64,000 nucleotides of DNA from Austropuccinia psidii (GCA_023105745.1 JALGQZ010000004.1:65650612-65714611); one strand, 5' to 3'; positions 33,632 through 47,006 are shown, counted from the stretch's first letter. Notes: generated by a model not told the origin, from the letters alone. Made by a program: numbers and translations.

Positions 33632-36379
33632 GAAAGTGTGTTCAATATGGCCACAACCCTTATGGAATTCACAGCCAGGGAGAAGTAAATGATGAACAGG
33701 AGCGTTTCACACAAATATCAAATGGGTTTAGATATATTCAGTATATACTTGATTCAAAATTTAATAATTTTGATCAAGAGCTAAAGAAATTAACATCAAG
33801 AATAAAAGGCTTATAGAAAAAATGACAGAACCTTCACTGAATGGTGCAAAGTGACAAATGCCAGAATTTAATCAATTTGAAGCACATGTGACAGAATTGA
33901 GAGTAGCTTTCAGGTAAAAAATGATGAATTGGAGCATCTTGCCATTAATAATATTAATTACCAGCTTACAGCTCTGAAATATAATTTTTTTAGAAAGAGT
34001 TTATAAAAAAAATCTTTTTGCAACACATCTGGCAAGAAGTGACAGTGAAAGGCAAAAATTGAAGAATGAAAGAATTTAACATGTGGACCAAATTCATAAG
34101 AATTGTGAACCCAATTCAAACATGACCAGGAATTCCACACATCTAATGGAATAAAATCTCTATGTGAAAGAAAGTTTGACCCCTTTTTTGGGAGAAAATG
34201 CAATTTTTGCAAGAGATATTCCCAAAATCGAAGAATCACTACCCTTTCATCGTGAAGGAGAATATAACTGTATTGAGCTAATTAGAACAATTGATATGTT
34301 GCAGGAAGATTTCCATATAGCTGATTAAATGATAGTGGGAAAATTGCACTCTTTGTTTACCAGAACTTCAAAGAAATGGTATTAAAAGATGAGACAAGAC
34401 CAGCAAAGACATGTTAGGTTTTGGTGGAAATCTGAGATAATTACCAAGTGGGCAAACAATTCGTGGAGATTTAAAATGAAGAATGCTTTCAAAAGTGCCA
34501 TATTTAGCTCAGAGAAAGATAAAGCACTTAGTTGGTTTCTCATACAAAAAGACAGATTAACTGCTTTACACACAGGTATGTCTGACTCTGTGAGTAATAT
34601 GAAAATATTAAGAAAATGTGGAGGAGAAATAGAAAATTAAATCAAGGGAAGATTTGTAGAATCCTGTTTAACAAAGGACTATATTAATGCTTTGGAAGAT
34701 ATCATTACTAGAAAAAGGAAGGGTAAAACCTGGAATATAAACCGTATGGAGTCCAAGATAGTCCCAAAGACTTCTTGGGAGAATAGAGCTGAAAAAACCA
34801 TCTTCAAGTGCCATAATTGTGGGAACACCTCACATTTAGCTGACACTTGTACCAATAAGACTAGAATAAATTAAGTTGAAGTCATTTAAGAGTTTCAGTG
34901 TGCTGAATAGAAAGAAGAATCTGACCAAGGTTCTGCAATCTCTGATGACATACCTGCAGGAGACTATCCTATTGAGAATATCAAAGCCTTCTTTGAAGTA
35001 ACTTAAGTCCATACTCACTTTCCAAAATATAGTGAAGATTGCTACAACCTGACCAATACACAGGAGTCTAGAATGTGTAAGACTAAACCTTCTAGAGACA
35101 AAGGATACACTTCTGGAGCATATTTTATCACATCAATCTTGATGAATGATATTGAATCCAAAGTGAATTTAGACACAGGAGCATTTTGTAATTGTGTAGC
35201 TAAACACTAAATTCAAGTCATACTTCCTCAATGGAAAAACCACTTATTACCAATAGAAGGTATGAAATTCAGTAGTGACAGTAATCATATGTGCCTTTGG
35301 GGTATTTTTAATAATAACCTAATATTTTAATACCCTGAAGGAAGTGTGAGAATGAGAACAGAAATAAAAGTAATAGATAATTGTACTTCTAAGCATATCA
35401 TTTTTGGAAATGACTACTTAAGAATTTATGTTATTGACATCAATAACCATAAAGACAGATATTTTACAATTGGAGAGAGCAAGTGACAAAAGATTTCTTT
35501 TTTAAATATTCCCAAACAAATATCAGTATTTCTCTTTGGAAAAATACATATAACAAGGAATTTGTGTCAAATCAACTTGGTGAAGCACAAATTAATAAAG
35601 CATTATCATAAAAAAAAGAGGCAAGAGCTTGTTGATTTGTTACACACATATACAAATGCTTATTATTCAGATAATGAAACATTAGGCTCTACTAGAGGAC
35701 ATGAGGTTGATACTACTTTGACTATTGACACACAACACCCTCCAGTACCTAGAAGAACAGCTTACCCAGCAAGACCAAGAGCTATAGAAGCTTTGGGAAA
35801 ACATATCCAAGAGTTAATAAAACTTGGTGTAATGAGTAAACTAGGCCATGATGAAGAAGGTTAAGTTAAAACTCCTGTAATTATCTATTGGAATGATGAT
35901 ACATCAAGGATGGTTGGAGAGCTTAGAGCATTAAATACCTACAAAGTTCAAGATAGGTATCCAATCCCTAGAATACAAGAAAGCTTTACCTAATTATCTA
36001 AAGAAAAGTACATAAACTCAATAGATGCATTGAAAGGATTTCACAAAAATATCTTGATTCCTGAAGCCAGGAAATCAATTGGAATTATAACTCACTGTGG
36101 TATTTATGAATAGCTAAGAATGCCCTTGGGATTGAAAATCCTCCATATCATTGTCAAATAATGACTAATACCATCTTTCCTAAAGAATCTTTCAAAGTAT
36201 GTCTCATTATTTATATTGATGAAAAAATTATATTTTCAGAGTCATGGTGTTTGCACCTTGAAAGACTTAGAAGAGTACTGGAAAAGGTTGCAGAAGTGAA
36301 TATGAAAATTTCACTTATGAAATGACATTTTAGGTTTTAAGAACTTAAGCAGCTTAGAAATGTAGCTTCATAATTAAGG
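33632..36379 (+). pseudogene. Gag-Pol remnant of old element D (interrupted by C)
   Basis: Continues D's gag after C. It has a decayed capsid part (34255-34640, FWWKSEIITKWANNSWRFKM), a CCHC knuckle CHNCGNTSHLADTC (34809-34850), protease NLDTGAFCNC (D near 35172) and RT blocks (35700-36360: [23 protein letters not shown]) with YIDE in place of YIDD near 36212. Many stops and frameshifts break it. The copy is homologous to A and C throughout but clearly older. It ends abruptly in RT at 36379, where the F LTR starts; RNase H and integrase are missing. Confidence 0.85.
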
Positions 36380-37124
36380 TGTCACAGAGGCTCTTCTAGG
36401 TGAAGAGGGCCTGTCACTCAGTAAACTGGAGCTGAATTCTGGAGGTCTAAAGGATGGAATAAGATTGAGTACATGTAATAAAGTAATAAAGATAGAATTT
36501 CTAATAAAGTAAATATAAGAAAGGAGCAACAATAAGAGTAAGAGTAAAGAATAAAAGAGCCAACCACAAAAAAGGTCAAGTCCAATGTTTAAGCCTGTAA
36601 GAGAGAAAGATATGGACACTACATTTCTACTTAACAGGTGAAGAAAAGGAAAAGAACAACTTGAAACCGATAAATATAATAACCCAAAATAAGAGTAAAA
36701 ATATTTGTTAAATGGTAAGTCAAATATATTGATTAACTGGTCAATTGTCCCCAGAGGGAGGAAGAAAGGGCTAGTATATGTGAGAATCCACAAGTCCTGA
36801 TTGAAAAAGTGACTTTTCTTGAGAGGAATCTTCGTTTGAGTTGATTTGAATAATATAGCCCCTGTATGGATGTACAGGGTCTGTACAAGAGGTGTGGTGG
36901 AGTTGGTTGATCAAACAGTTTCAGTCTTGTGAATACAAAGGTTTGCTTGGAATGTCCAGCCTGTACAAGCACTTACAGGCTGTATTGATGTACCAAGCTT
37001 TATGCATGTTTCAGCAAGAAAAATTTCTGAAACTTATTCCCCATATAAATACTGAATTTTCTGGTTTCATGCATTTGAGTGGGTTTAAGGTTGAATACCA
37101 TTACCCCTGATAGTGGCTGTGACA
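36380..37124 (-). repeat. LTR of element F (745 bp, minus orientation)
   Basis: Has perfect 8-bp inverted ends (TGTCACAG...CTGTGACA) and shares stretches with the E LTR (GGCCTGTCACTCAG, GCCAACCA, TATATTGATTAACTGG). It cuts D's RT. The flanking 5-mers (TAAGG and GTATC) do not match, so it is not a simple solo LTR. The bases to its right read, on the minus strand, AAGAGGGAGATAC next to the LTR, a good polypurine tract, so this looks like the 3' LTR of an element whose body lies to the right. Confidence 0.6.
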
Positions 37125-37464
37125 GTATCTCCCTCTTGAAAGTGGTGCACTCCTTAAAACCATAATATCCTTCCACTCTTGAGTTTCATCCCAATTTCCC
37201 ACAAAAATTATGAAAATCTTCAATTTTTAATTTTCTTTCCTCTTGACCATTATACTGAAAATATTTCCCCTCATTCTCCTTATTATTTCTTCCTATACTT
37301 AAATTTTTTTCTTCATTAAGTAAGTGATTTCCCTCATGGATTCTTTTTCTGATTTTAATCAAGGAGTGTTGGTGGCCATGGTCTGGATCTCAAAATGGAG
37401 GCCACCATCATCTCCAGCTTGAAAAATGGTGAAGAATGGCTGGCTATATGAATTCCTAGCCACC
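37125..37464 (-). other. Tail of element F between two LTRs
   Basis: 340 bp beginning (minus-strand view) beside the PPT-like AAGAGGGAGA. It has no recognised coding; short minus-strand frames overlap the next LTR. I read it as the 3' end of F, interrupted by E. Confidence 0.35.
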
Positions 37465-39018
37465 TGTCACAGGGGCTCTTGGGAAAAACAAGAGTGGCCT
37501 GGCACTCAGGAATGAAGAACTCACTTGGAAAGCTCCAAAAGGATAGAGATAATGAAGAGGAACATATTTCTTCATAAGAAAATAAGAGCAAGTAAAACAT
37601 ATGACAAATATAAGAATGAATCCAAAGGCCAAGGATATTAAAGAAAAGCCAAAGAGCAAACAGCCAACCAAATGAATGCTCAACTCACTGTTTCAACCTT
37701 CCCAAAAAAAATTGAATTAGTAAAGGATATGACCACCAAGATCCACTGAAAGGCAAAGAGAAAGGTGAAAAAGACTTACTTAAGAATATCAGTATTTACT
37801 TTCAAGAATGAAAAGAAAATAATAATAGATCCAGTATATTAATCAAACGAGGAAAAGGTTCCCAGGGGTGAAAAGGTGGAAAGTATTTGTGAAAGGTTGT
37901 ATACTGATCCTGGAGGGTTGATCAACCAGCTGTATTGACTTTTATGGGTAAATAAATATCTGGCCATATTAATAAATGAACTGTGTGCCTTAAATTCCCA
38001 AAGTGGAATATGAACTGGCCCAAAGGGGCCAATGCCATACAGGTTTCCTGAATACAGCCTGTGTAGACCAATTGAGATTTACAAGGAGTGCTGGCGTGCT
38101 TGATGCCTTTACAGCTGCTTTTGAAATTAACAATCTCTTGAAGCTCTCCTTTAATAATACTGGAGCAGTATTATCTTGGGGGAACAATTTTGAAATGCAA
38201 GGCCAATGCCTAGAGACCCAGGTGATTGGTATTCTTGAATGGTCTTGTGGGTTCCACCATGCATCGCCAAATTTAGTAAGATGAGTCTTCCCTTCAAAAT
38301 GGACTGATGGTCTAGTTATGTTACTTGAAATGATTGAATTGAGTCTTCGAAGTGTCACCATTGGATTGCTGAGGAAAAATGGTGCATAATGGTATATATA
38401 ATACTATATATGCTAGATTCATGGTTCCTGCAGTTTGTGGTCCATAACTGAGGAAACAAGTTTCCCTTTATGTAAAGGGAAACCTTCTGGACCTGAGCTG
38501 GTGGCTTCTGGTGGTTTCCAGAGGCCATGATTGGAATCCTGGGGTCCATGGTCATTTTTGGCCAATTTGATGTTTTTGGGTCCATTGAGGTAATGGCCAA
38601 ATTTGGGGCTCATGAGCTTCCCCCTAGGCCCCTTTTAGCCTCATTGAATTTAGGCCAAAAGGGGCGCAATTGGTCCCATGGCCTGCGGGCATTAGAGGGC
38701 CTAAATGGCTCAAAAAGGTCATTTAGGCCCTTAATCCCCTAATAAAAGGGGTTGGGCCAGGCGCCCTGGACTTGGCTACAGGGGTCAAAAACCCCTGGAA
38801 CTTAGAATGCCCCCAGGCCCAAAATCAAAGTCATTGGCCTGGTGTTTGGTGAGGTAGTAAATTGGCCAAAAGGTCCAAAAAATCAGGATATGGCCATAAA
38901 AGGTGGGTGTGTCCCCAAAGGCATTCAAACACCACAGAAGGCCAATTGGCCATAAATTGTGTCAGGTTGAAATTTATGTAAAGTCCGATTGGGGGGAGTT
39001 CTGCCCATGGTTGTAACA
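37465..39018 (-). repeat. Left LTR of element E (3' LTR on the minus strand)
   Basis: Begins TGTCACAGG and ends TTGTAACA. It is paired with 45414-47006, and D's LTR (21492-22317) is the same family in opposite orientation. The middle (38580-38850) is unusually GC-rich for this window. Several ~80-codon ORFs lie inside on the minus strand (for example 38355-38600); rust annotations often list such LTR frames as proteins, but they have no motif. Confidence 0.8.
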
Positions 39019-39784
39019 GTGCACCTACATTGAATGGTCAGCTCCTGAGCACCAAGACAAGGTAAAACCTTTTGTAGCTGTTGAAATGTATTGGAAATAG
39101 GAGCTCAAGAGGCATTGAAAATTAAATAATTAAATGATTACTGATTTGGGGTTGGCATAGGAATTGAGGGGATTTAGTCTTCCTTTGACTATTGGATTTT
39201 TACTTGAAGAAATTGAGTTGACATAAATATTTGGCATAAAAAGTATAAAGAAAGAAAAATTTTGAGGGTATGGAGAGAAACTGGAAAAAAATAAAACATG
39301 AAGAAAAGAAAAGAAAATAAAAATGAGGACATTTCAATCTTGGTCAATGAACTCAAGGACTGAGCTCAATCGGCCAAGGACCTGGAAAAGAAGATTGATG
39401 CCAGGTGCTCATAGAGTGGGCAAGGTGATGCTTTTGAAAAATTTTAGACCTCTCAGGAAAGTTCACACCAGGAGAGGAACTTACTTTTGGAAGTGACCAA
39501 TCCGGCCAGTGCCATAAAATTGAAAAAACTTGCGAAAGAAGTGTATTGAAATTGAGAAGGCTTGAAAATTGAATTTAAAAAATGAATGGTCCATTTTAAC
39601 AAGTGGGAAATGGCCAGAAAGATTGGACTTTATATTGAAATATTGGCAAGGGATTTGTGTCCAAAAAGCTAACAAGTGCGCACAGAGTGGTCATGGTGAT
39701 TCTTACAGAAAAAAAGGTGAGAATCCCTCTAAAGGTGCATACCAGGAGTGGGACTTACTTTTGGTAATTCCTCTCCCCACCAAG
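39019..39784 (-). other. 3' noncoding region of element E with internal duplication
   Basis: Follows the end of pol on the minus strand. About 90 bp at 39401-39490 and 39676-39765 are imperfect copies, 275 bp apart (GTGATGCTTTTGA / GTGATTCTTACAG, then CACACCAGGAG / CATACCAGGAG, then ACTTACTTTTGG in both). A similar pair occurs in element G. No convincing PPT next to the LTR. Confidence 0.6.
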
Positions 39785-42700
39785 CATAACAAAAAATCAA
39801 GCTCTTGAAGAATGGGGCCCCAGCTACTCAGGATACAAAGAATGAAAGTCCTTGACAAGTTCAAGGCAATTCTTGAGGCTTTCAGCTGGTTACCAAGCGG
39901 ATCTTTCTGTTTCTTGACTGAAAGCTTTCCATCCCACCAGATACCATAATCTTCCCCTCTTGAGCTTGAAATCCAGGATTTGAGAGAATTCCCATTCCTC
40001 TTCTTCTTGGATGATGATTGGAGGAGGCTCTTCATTCAAATTTTGGATTGTTGATGTCTTGACTGGTTCAAGGAGGCAAATATGGAATACTGCATGGATG
40101 GACTTCCATTGCAATGGAAGCTGTAGGTGGTAAGCATGAGTACTTACTTTCTTAAATATTGGAAAAGGAACCAGCAATTGTTCTGACAGTTTTTTTGGTG
40201 GGTCTTGTTGATTTTATGTTCTTGGAGGAAAATCCTACTATGTTGCTAGGATTGAAAACAGGTGGAGTTGCTCTACTTTTATCTACATACATCTTAAAGC
40301 TGCTTATTAAACTTCAAGGTTTCTCTTGACATCTTGCTGTACTTATTCAATTTTTGTTGATACCTTTCCAGAAGGAGTGTCTTTAGTAATGTGAACTGAG
40401 TGAAATTGAGGAACTCTTCCATAAACAGTCAAAATCGGTATTGTTTTGCTGAAGAGTGGTCAAAATTACTGTAGGCAAGTTCAGCCAGAGGGGGCAAGGT
40501 GTTTCAATCATGTTGAAGATAACTAGCATACATCCAAAGTTACCTCTCTAGTATCTGATTTACCCTCTCTTTCTGTCCATCAGCTGCAGGATAGTAAGAA
40601 GTTGACAGATCTCTTGGAATATTGAGCTTCTGGAATGAATTGGTCCAGAAACAAGAAACAAAAAAGAAACCTCTATCAATAACAACGCTTTGAAAAAATA
40701 TTCTTGATGAATAAATAGGCCTAATCCAGTTAAGTAATTGAAAACATTGTTGGAATAAATAATGCTATTTTTTAGAATCTGTCCACTATTCTAATAATTG
40801 AATAAAAGGATTTGGAAAGTGGAAGTTGAGTGGTAAAGTCCATTGTAAGATGAATCAAAGGATCATTTGAAACTGGAGGAGGTTTGAGGAGTACAAACTT
40901 CATGTGATTAATATTCTTGTTTCTTGAACCCAGTTGACAGGATGAAACATAATTCTTAATGAATGCAGTCATGCAAGACCAGTGGAAATAATGCTTGACA
41001 AGCTTTAAATTCTTCTCTTGACCAGGGTGTCCAGCTAGAGGAGAGTCTTGGCAATTTTGAAGTATGCTGATCTGAATTGTGGAGTCATTTTGGACCACCA
41101 CCTTCTCTTTGAAGAGCAGAAGTTGGGAAGAAGGATTAAGAGAATAATCTGCAACAGATTTACCTTTTCCAAAATCTTGCAGCATACTTCTATACTGAGG
41201 ATATTGCCTATAGCCTTCTGAATTAAGTCAATCAAATTTGAAAAAGATTCCAACTTCGCTGAAAAGAGCATTTAGGGTTGGACTTCATCTTTCCTAATGA
41301 GTGATGACAATTCATTGGATTATTGCTGGTGAAATCCTCCCCCTCTCTGGGTAAATGTTGTCCTGACATGAGAGTGAATCCAGAAGAGTAGCGAAGTGGC
41401 CAGGTGGTAAGGGATTGAGAAATGAAATTCAGCCTAATGGCTTTGACCAAAAATGACGACCTTTGAGGTCATGAAAAATTGGAGTGAAGAGTGATTGGTG
41501 AGAACTTAAAAAGAAAAAAAGCCCTCCAGTGCTTGAGGGAAAAGACTATTCCAAGGAGTTCCTTGTCATTAATCTCATAGTTGAGCTCTTCTGGAATGTG
41601 TTTGGGCCTATCAAATGCAATGGGATATTTTCCCTGACTAAGTACAGAACCCAAGGCATAATATGATGAATTGGTCTCTACAATAATGGGTAGAAAAGGA
41701 TTGGAGCAGTGTAAAAGGCCTTTTTGAGTTGGTGAAAATGACTAAGAGATTCCTCAATGAGGGGGGAAACTGAGTTTTTCTTGAGGGATTCAGTGAGTGA
41801 ACTGATTGAATTAGAATAATTCTTGATTATACATTGGTAGAAGTTGGAAAAGCCAAGGAATTATTGAAGAACCTTGAGGCTTCTTGGAGGAGGCCAATTA
41901 AGAATTTTCTGGGCTTTTGCTTGGTCCATCTTGAGGCCTTCAGAAGAAACCACATAACCTAAATAATAAATTCTTGAGACATGGAAGAGGCAATTGGACA
42001 CCTTAGCAAAAATGGTATTGGCCCTAATTCTAGCAAGAGCAGTGGACCCATGAGTGAAATGTTCCTCTTCAGAATTGAAAAAACCATAATATTATCTAAG
42101 TAAATAGCTGCATAGAAATCTAGAAGATCAGAGAAAATATCATTGACAGGATTTTGAAAGGAGACTGGAGAATTGGTGAGCCTAAATGGGATAACCAAGT
42201 ACTCATAACTGCCATATTTAGTTCTAAATGCTGTCAAATTTTAATCACCTTCCTTGATTCTGAGAAGGTTATATGCACCATGCAAATAAATCTTGGAGAA
42301 GATACAAGAGCCATTACATACAGTAATGATATGATTAATAGGAGGAACGAGATATTTGTGCTTCCTAGTAAAAGAATTGAGTTTGCAGTAATCAACACAA
42401 AAACAGAGGCCCCCATCTTTCTTTTTGAAAAAGAGGACAGGTGCTCCTGACAAAAAGGAGCTTGGAAAGATGAAATCTTTGTATATATTCTCTGAAATGT
42501 AAGCCCCGAGTTTATCTGAATTTTGATTTGATAAAGAGTAGATAACACCAACTGGAGGTAGAAATCCCTCCAACTCAATATGAAGATCGCAGGCATGGTG
42601 AGGAGGAAGTTTCTCTGCTTTCACCTTGGGAAATACCTTGAAATAATGATGAAAAGCAGAAGGAACAACCTTCATCACAGTTTCTACTTCTTCTAGCTCT

Positions 42701-44709
42701 TCCTCTTTATCCCACAGCTCCTCCAGGGGGTCATGATTTTCTTCTTCAACATCTTGAATCTCTTTGAAGACTTCATCTCTAGATGATAGTAATGAATGTG
42801 AGGAATTAAAGGAAGGAATTTGGACAGAAGAGGGGAATGATGGTGTTCTAAAATCACAAACCAGAGCTTCACATGATTTTGAAGAAGAAAAGTCATTACT
42901 GGAAGATTTAGAAGGATCATAATAGTCCTTACAATCAGCATTGAAGGTGATCAGGGCTTGCCTCCAATAAATAGATGGATTCAAATGATTAAGAAATAAA
43001 CAGCTCAATATGAAGTATTCCCCCTTGGGAGTATAAATAACCAAAAAGTCCCATTGAAATCTTGGGAAGGAAGGGATCTTAACCATATTTTTAGTACAGA
43101 AAGTAACCCATAAAGAAGGAGACTCGGAGAAGTCCAAAATGAAAAGGGGGTTCTTCTCTGGGAGTCCTTACATGGTCAAAGAACACTTGTGAGCAGACTG
43201 CTTTGCAATAAATGAGGTGTTAGCCCCACAATTAATGAGAATACTGTAAAACGTATCAGAAGGAGATAAAAAAACACATTTTAAAGAATTTTTACACCAG
43301 TATTCAGAATGCACAAGTATGCTCTGGGTGGAAAATAGCAAAGAACATTGAACACAGCATGATCTTCACTCAGGATCCTCCCTGTGTGGGAAATCTGCCT
43401 GATGGTTGAGTGAGCCAATTCTGAGGCTTTTTGAAACAGGGCTCAAGACTATGCTACCTACCACAATAGGCACACAAGTCCTCCTTGATTGCACCTTCCT
43501 TTTCAGAACCTATTAACTTGTGGTCCCTATTGGGGAGGGAAGGATGGGGCTTGTCCCTTTTCTAAAACCTTAACTTCTTCTTCTTATGAATTGAGCTTGA
43601 AGAATTTTGATGAGATGAATAAATTGAATGTGAGGATTCCATATTCTTTTATTGATGATAAGTCTTCTCCTTTAGCCTATAATGGTACCTGGTATCAAGC
43701 TCCAGGGTAATGTGCATTAAGTCTTGAAGAAAATCAATGCTTGAAGGATGAGAGCCCAATTTTTCCAGAATTCTGGAGGCCAATCCCTTTGTGAAGTGAT
43801 GAATGAGAGCCCTTTCACCCAAATCCCCAATTCTTGAAACTAGACTTCTGAAATCAGCAATGTATAATGATACATATCCACCTTCTTTCATTATTAAGCT
43901 ATCCAGCTCTGCTTCTGCTTTTCTAATTCAAGTTTGATCTCCCAATGAAGTAAAGAATTGGGATTTGAATAAGGCCCAATTATTGAGAGGATATGCTGAG
44001 TATTTATTTGTGAGATTGGAAAGATAAGATTCAATGCATTCTGGAGCCCTTCCAGTGAGAAACAAAGTGGAATAAAGAAATTTCTTCCTGTCTTCAGAGA
44101 AATTTGCATTGTCATTATGAAAAATAAGTTTTCAGGACTGGGTAAAACCTCTCACTTTGAAGGGTCAAGTCCCATCAAAGCAGTCTTGTGCCTTCATGCA
44201 TGAATTCTTGAAGCTTCAGTGCATGAAGAAGCTTGAAGATTGGTCATAATCTGGGTAATTTGTTGCATAATGGCTAATAATGTTGGCTCAGACTGATGAG
44301 AGATAGGCTTATACTGGGATAGAGTTGGCCCTCCAGTACCTTGAGATGCACCCATAGGAGTAGGAGCAGCCTCAGTACTATCAGACTCTTCCTCTTCCAT
44401 AGAATTCTCCTCCTCCACTGCATCATCTTCATCACCACCTTTGAGTGTGGTGCTTGAAATTCCTGGAAAATCCCCAGCTACTCCTGATAATGAGCTTGAT
44501 CTCCTAGGCCCTCTTCCTTCCTTCCTGAATGGTACTTCCCCTTTCTCTAAATGGGCCCTCAGTTGAGGAACTGCTGGGGCCCCATGAAGAGGTTCTCTTC
44601 GTGTTGGAGTGAGGACAGCTTCAGCTCTGGTCCATCTTTCAGGAGGTGAGTGTTGGACAGACATGATTTTCATGATAAAATGAAATAAAATTTGAAGAAA
44701 ACTCAACAA
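39785..44709 (-). pseudogene. Gag-Pol pseudogene of element E
   Basis: Minus strand. Gag begins near 44650 (MSVQHSPPERWTRAEAVLTPTRR), with an acidic segment and AIMQQITQIMTNLQAS. The CCHC knuckle near 43440-43490 reads LCAYCGR, stop, HSLEPC. The protease motif is N-C-G-A (43222-43236) where D-S-G-A is expected. RT spans about 42500-41960, with a stop at 42241-42243 and YLDN at about 42083-42106. RNase H is around 41470-41750 (ELNYEINDKELLGIVFSLKHW). The integrase zinc domain and core lie near 41185-40772 (GHPGQEK, MDFTTQLPLS), with the fourth zinc ligand lost. The chromodomain (EEEEWEFSQILDFKLKRGRLWYLVGWK) is near 40020-39890. It belongs to a different clade from A and C. Nonfunctional. Confidence 0.88.
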
Positions 44710-45413
44710 TTGAATTCAAGGACTTGGGAAAATTTGACAAGAAGGCTTGAAGTCAAGATAAATAAAGCAATATTTTCAGAAAGTGAATAAATCAAAGTGA
44801 GAAACTTCATGTCAATCAATCAATCAAATTTCAAATAAAATCTTTCATTCAATAGTCAACAATGAATCTTGAAGGATAAAGAATCAATGAGTCAATATAT
44901 TGACAAATTCAAAGCAATAGGAATTGAGGTAAATAAATCAATAATCAGAATCAAATCAAATCAAAATGAAACAATGGATTTTTCAGGAAAATTAATACTG
45001 AGCTTAAAATTGAATATTTCAAATCAATAAATCAAAATCAAATCAAGTGAAAATCTCTCTGTGAATCAAAATGCTGGAAGAATACTTCAGAATGAATCTT
45101 GATTAATGAAAAGCTGTTTCAGAAATGAATTTTGAGATCAATTAAGATCAAATAAAAACCAGAGACCTGAATGAAACTTGAATGGAATAAGAATTGTCAG
45201 CCACACAATTGTAAAATATTTCTTTTCATAAGATTGAGAGAGAATTCATAAAGAGAAAATCAATTTTCATCAGTGAAAGAGTTATTTAAAATTTATAATT
45301 CAAAGAAAAATAATTAAAGTCATAAAAGAGTCATAATTGATGAATGAATTATTTGAAAATAAAAAATGAAGAGAAAGGAATGAAAAGAATCAATTACGAC
45401 TTAATTAATATAA
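44710..45413 (-). other. AT-rich leader of element E
   Basis: About 700 bp of AT-rich sequence dominated by short words such as ATCAAATCAAA and AATGAATC, without a gene. No clear PBS can be seen next to the LTR, whose terminal bases are mutated. Confidence 0.5.
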
Positions 45414-47006
45414 TTTAACAAGGGCTCTTTAAAAAAACAAGAGTGGCCTGTCACTCAGGAATGAAGAAGTCACTTGGAGGGCTCCAAAAAGAAAAAGAAA
45501 ATAAAGAGGAATATATTTATTTAAAAGAGAATAAGAGCAAGTACAGGATACTCCAAATATAAGAATGAAGTCAAAGGCCAAGGATAATAAAGAAGTTCCA
45601 AAGGCCAAAGAGCCAACCAAATGAATCCTCAATTCACTGTTTTAACCTGTCAGAAAGAACAATGAATTAGTAAAAGATATGACCACCAAGATCCACTGAA
45701 AGGCAAAGAGAAAGGTGAAAAAGACTTACTTAAGAATATCAGTATTTACTTTAATGAATGAGAAGAAAATAATAATAATAAATCCAGTATATTAATTAAC
45801 TGGGGAGAATGTCCCCCAGGGTGAAAAAGTGGCCAGTATATGTGAAAGGTTGAATACTGATTCTGGAGGGCCAATAACCCAGCTGTATTGACTGTTTTGG
45901 GTCAATACACATCTGGTAATCTCAAGAAACGAACTTTGTTCCTTGAAGTCCCACAGTGAAATATGAATTGGCCCAAAAGGGCCAGTGCCATACAGGCTGG
46001 GGAACAAATTGAGTTGTCCAAGGAGTGCTGGAGTGCTTTATGCCTTGATAACTGTTTTGATAATTAAAAAACTCTGTAAACTTTAATTGAAGAATCCTGT
46101 AGTATTTTCTTGGGGGAATAGTGTTGAAATGAAAGGCCAAAACCAAGAGAGCCAGGTGATTGGTATTCTCAAATAATCTTGCAGCCTCTACCATGCATTG
46201 CCAACTTGAGTAAGATAAGTATTCCTTTCAAAATGGACTGATGGGCTGGTGACATGACTTTAAATGACAGAATTGAGTTTTGAAAGTGTTACCATTGGAT
46301 TTCTAAGGAAAAATGGTTCATAATGGTATATAATACCATATATTCCCCATTTATGGTTCCTGCAGTGTGTGGTCCATAACTGAGGAGTAGGGTTTCCCTT
46401 GACATGAGGGGAAGCCCAGCTTGAACTGAGATGGTGACCCCTTGTGGTTTCCAGAGGCCATGGGTAGAATCAAGGGGTCCATGGTCATTTGTGGCTAATT
46501 CAGGGCTCAGGTGGGCTCAATTGTGGTTTGGGACCCACCTGGCATTGGGGGCTGATGGGCTTCCCCCTGGACTCATCAAATTTAGGAAAAAGGGGGCCTA
46601 ATTGTTCCCATGGCCTGCAGCCTGCGGCCCATAGAGGCTGTAGAGGGCCTATATGGCTCAAAACCAGCATCCAGGCCTTAAAACCCCTAATGAAAGGGGG
46701 TGGGCCAGGGGCCCTGGACATGGCTGGAGGGTTCAACAGCCCCTGAAACCTTGATTGAACCCCCAGGCCTAAAATTAAAGGAATTGTCCAGGGGTTTTGG
46801 TGAGTTAGTGAATTGGCCAAAAGGGTCAAAAAAGCAGTATATGGCCTGAAACCCATAAATAAAGGTTGGGGCCATGAATGGGCATAAAGGATGGGTGTGG
46901 CCCAAAAGCAATTTAAACACGATAGAAGTCTAATTTTCCATCAATTGGTTCAGGCTGTAATCGCCATAAACCCCAATTGGGGGGAGTTCTTCCCATGGTT
47001 GTGACA
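45414..47006 (-). repeat. Right LTR of element E (5' LTR on the minus strand)
   Basis: Alignable over its length with 37465-39018 but with many substitutions and indels; the terminal TGTCACAG has decayed to TTTAACAA. It ends TTGTGACA. It contains GC-rich blocks near 46500-46760 with LTR-internal minus frames (46500-46856, 46687-46920) that I do not call genes. Confidence 0.78.

Larger units (their letters stand above)
37465..47006 (-). mobile_element. Gypsy element E, minus strand, decayed
   Basis: Two long diverged direct repeats (37465-39018 and 45414-47006) enclose a minus-strand gag-pol of Ty3/Gypsy type. The flanking 5-mers are CCACC (37460-37464) and TCACC (47007-47011), a 4/5 match that fits an old target duplication. 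The alternative is that the two LTRs belong to different insertions: the right LTR is followed by a PPT-like CTTGAGGGTGA on the minus strand, which is unexpected for a 5' LTR. Gag-pol has many stops. Confidence 0.65.

Noticed and set aside
36380..37124. F LTR as a solo LTR with target duplication
   Set aside because: Flanking 5-mers TAAGG and GTATC differ, and a polypurine tract borders its right side.
46500..46920. Proline-rich minus-strand ORFs (118 and 77 codons)
   Set aside because: Inside the E LTR GC-rich block; the other E LTR has different, broken frames.
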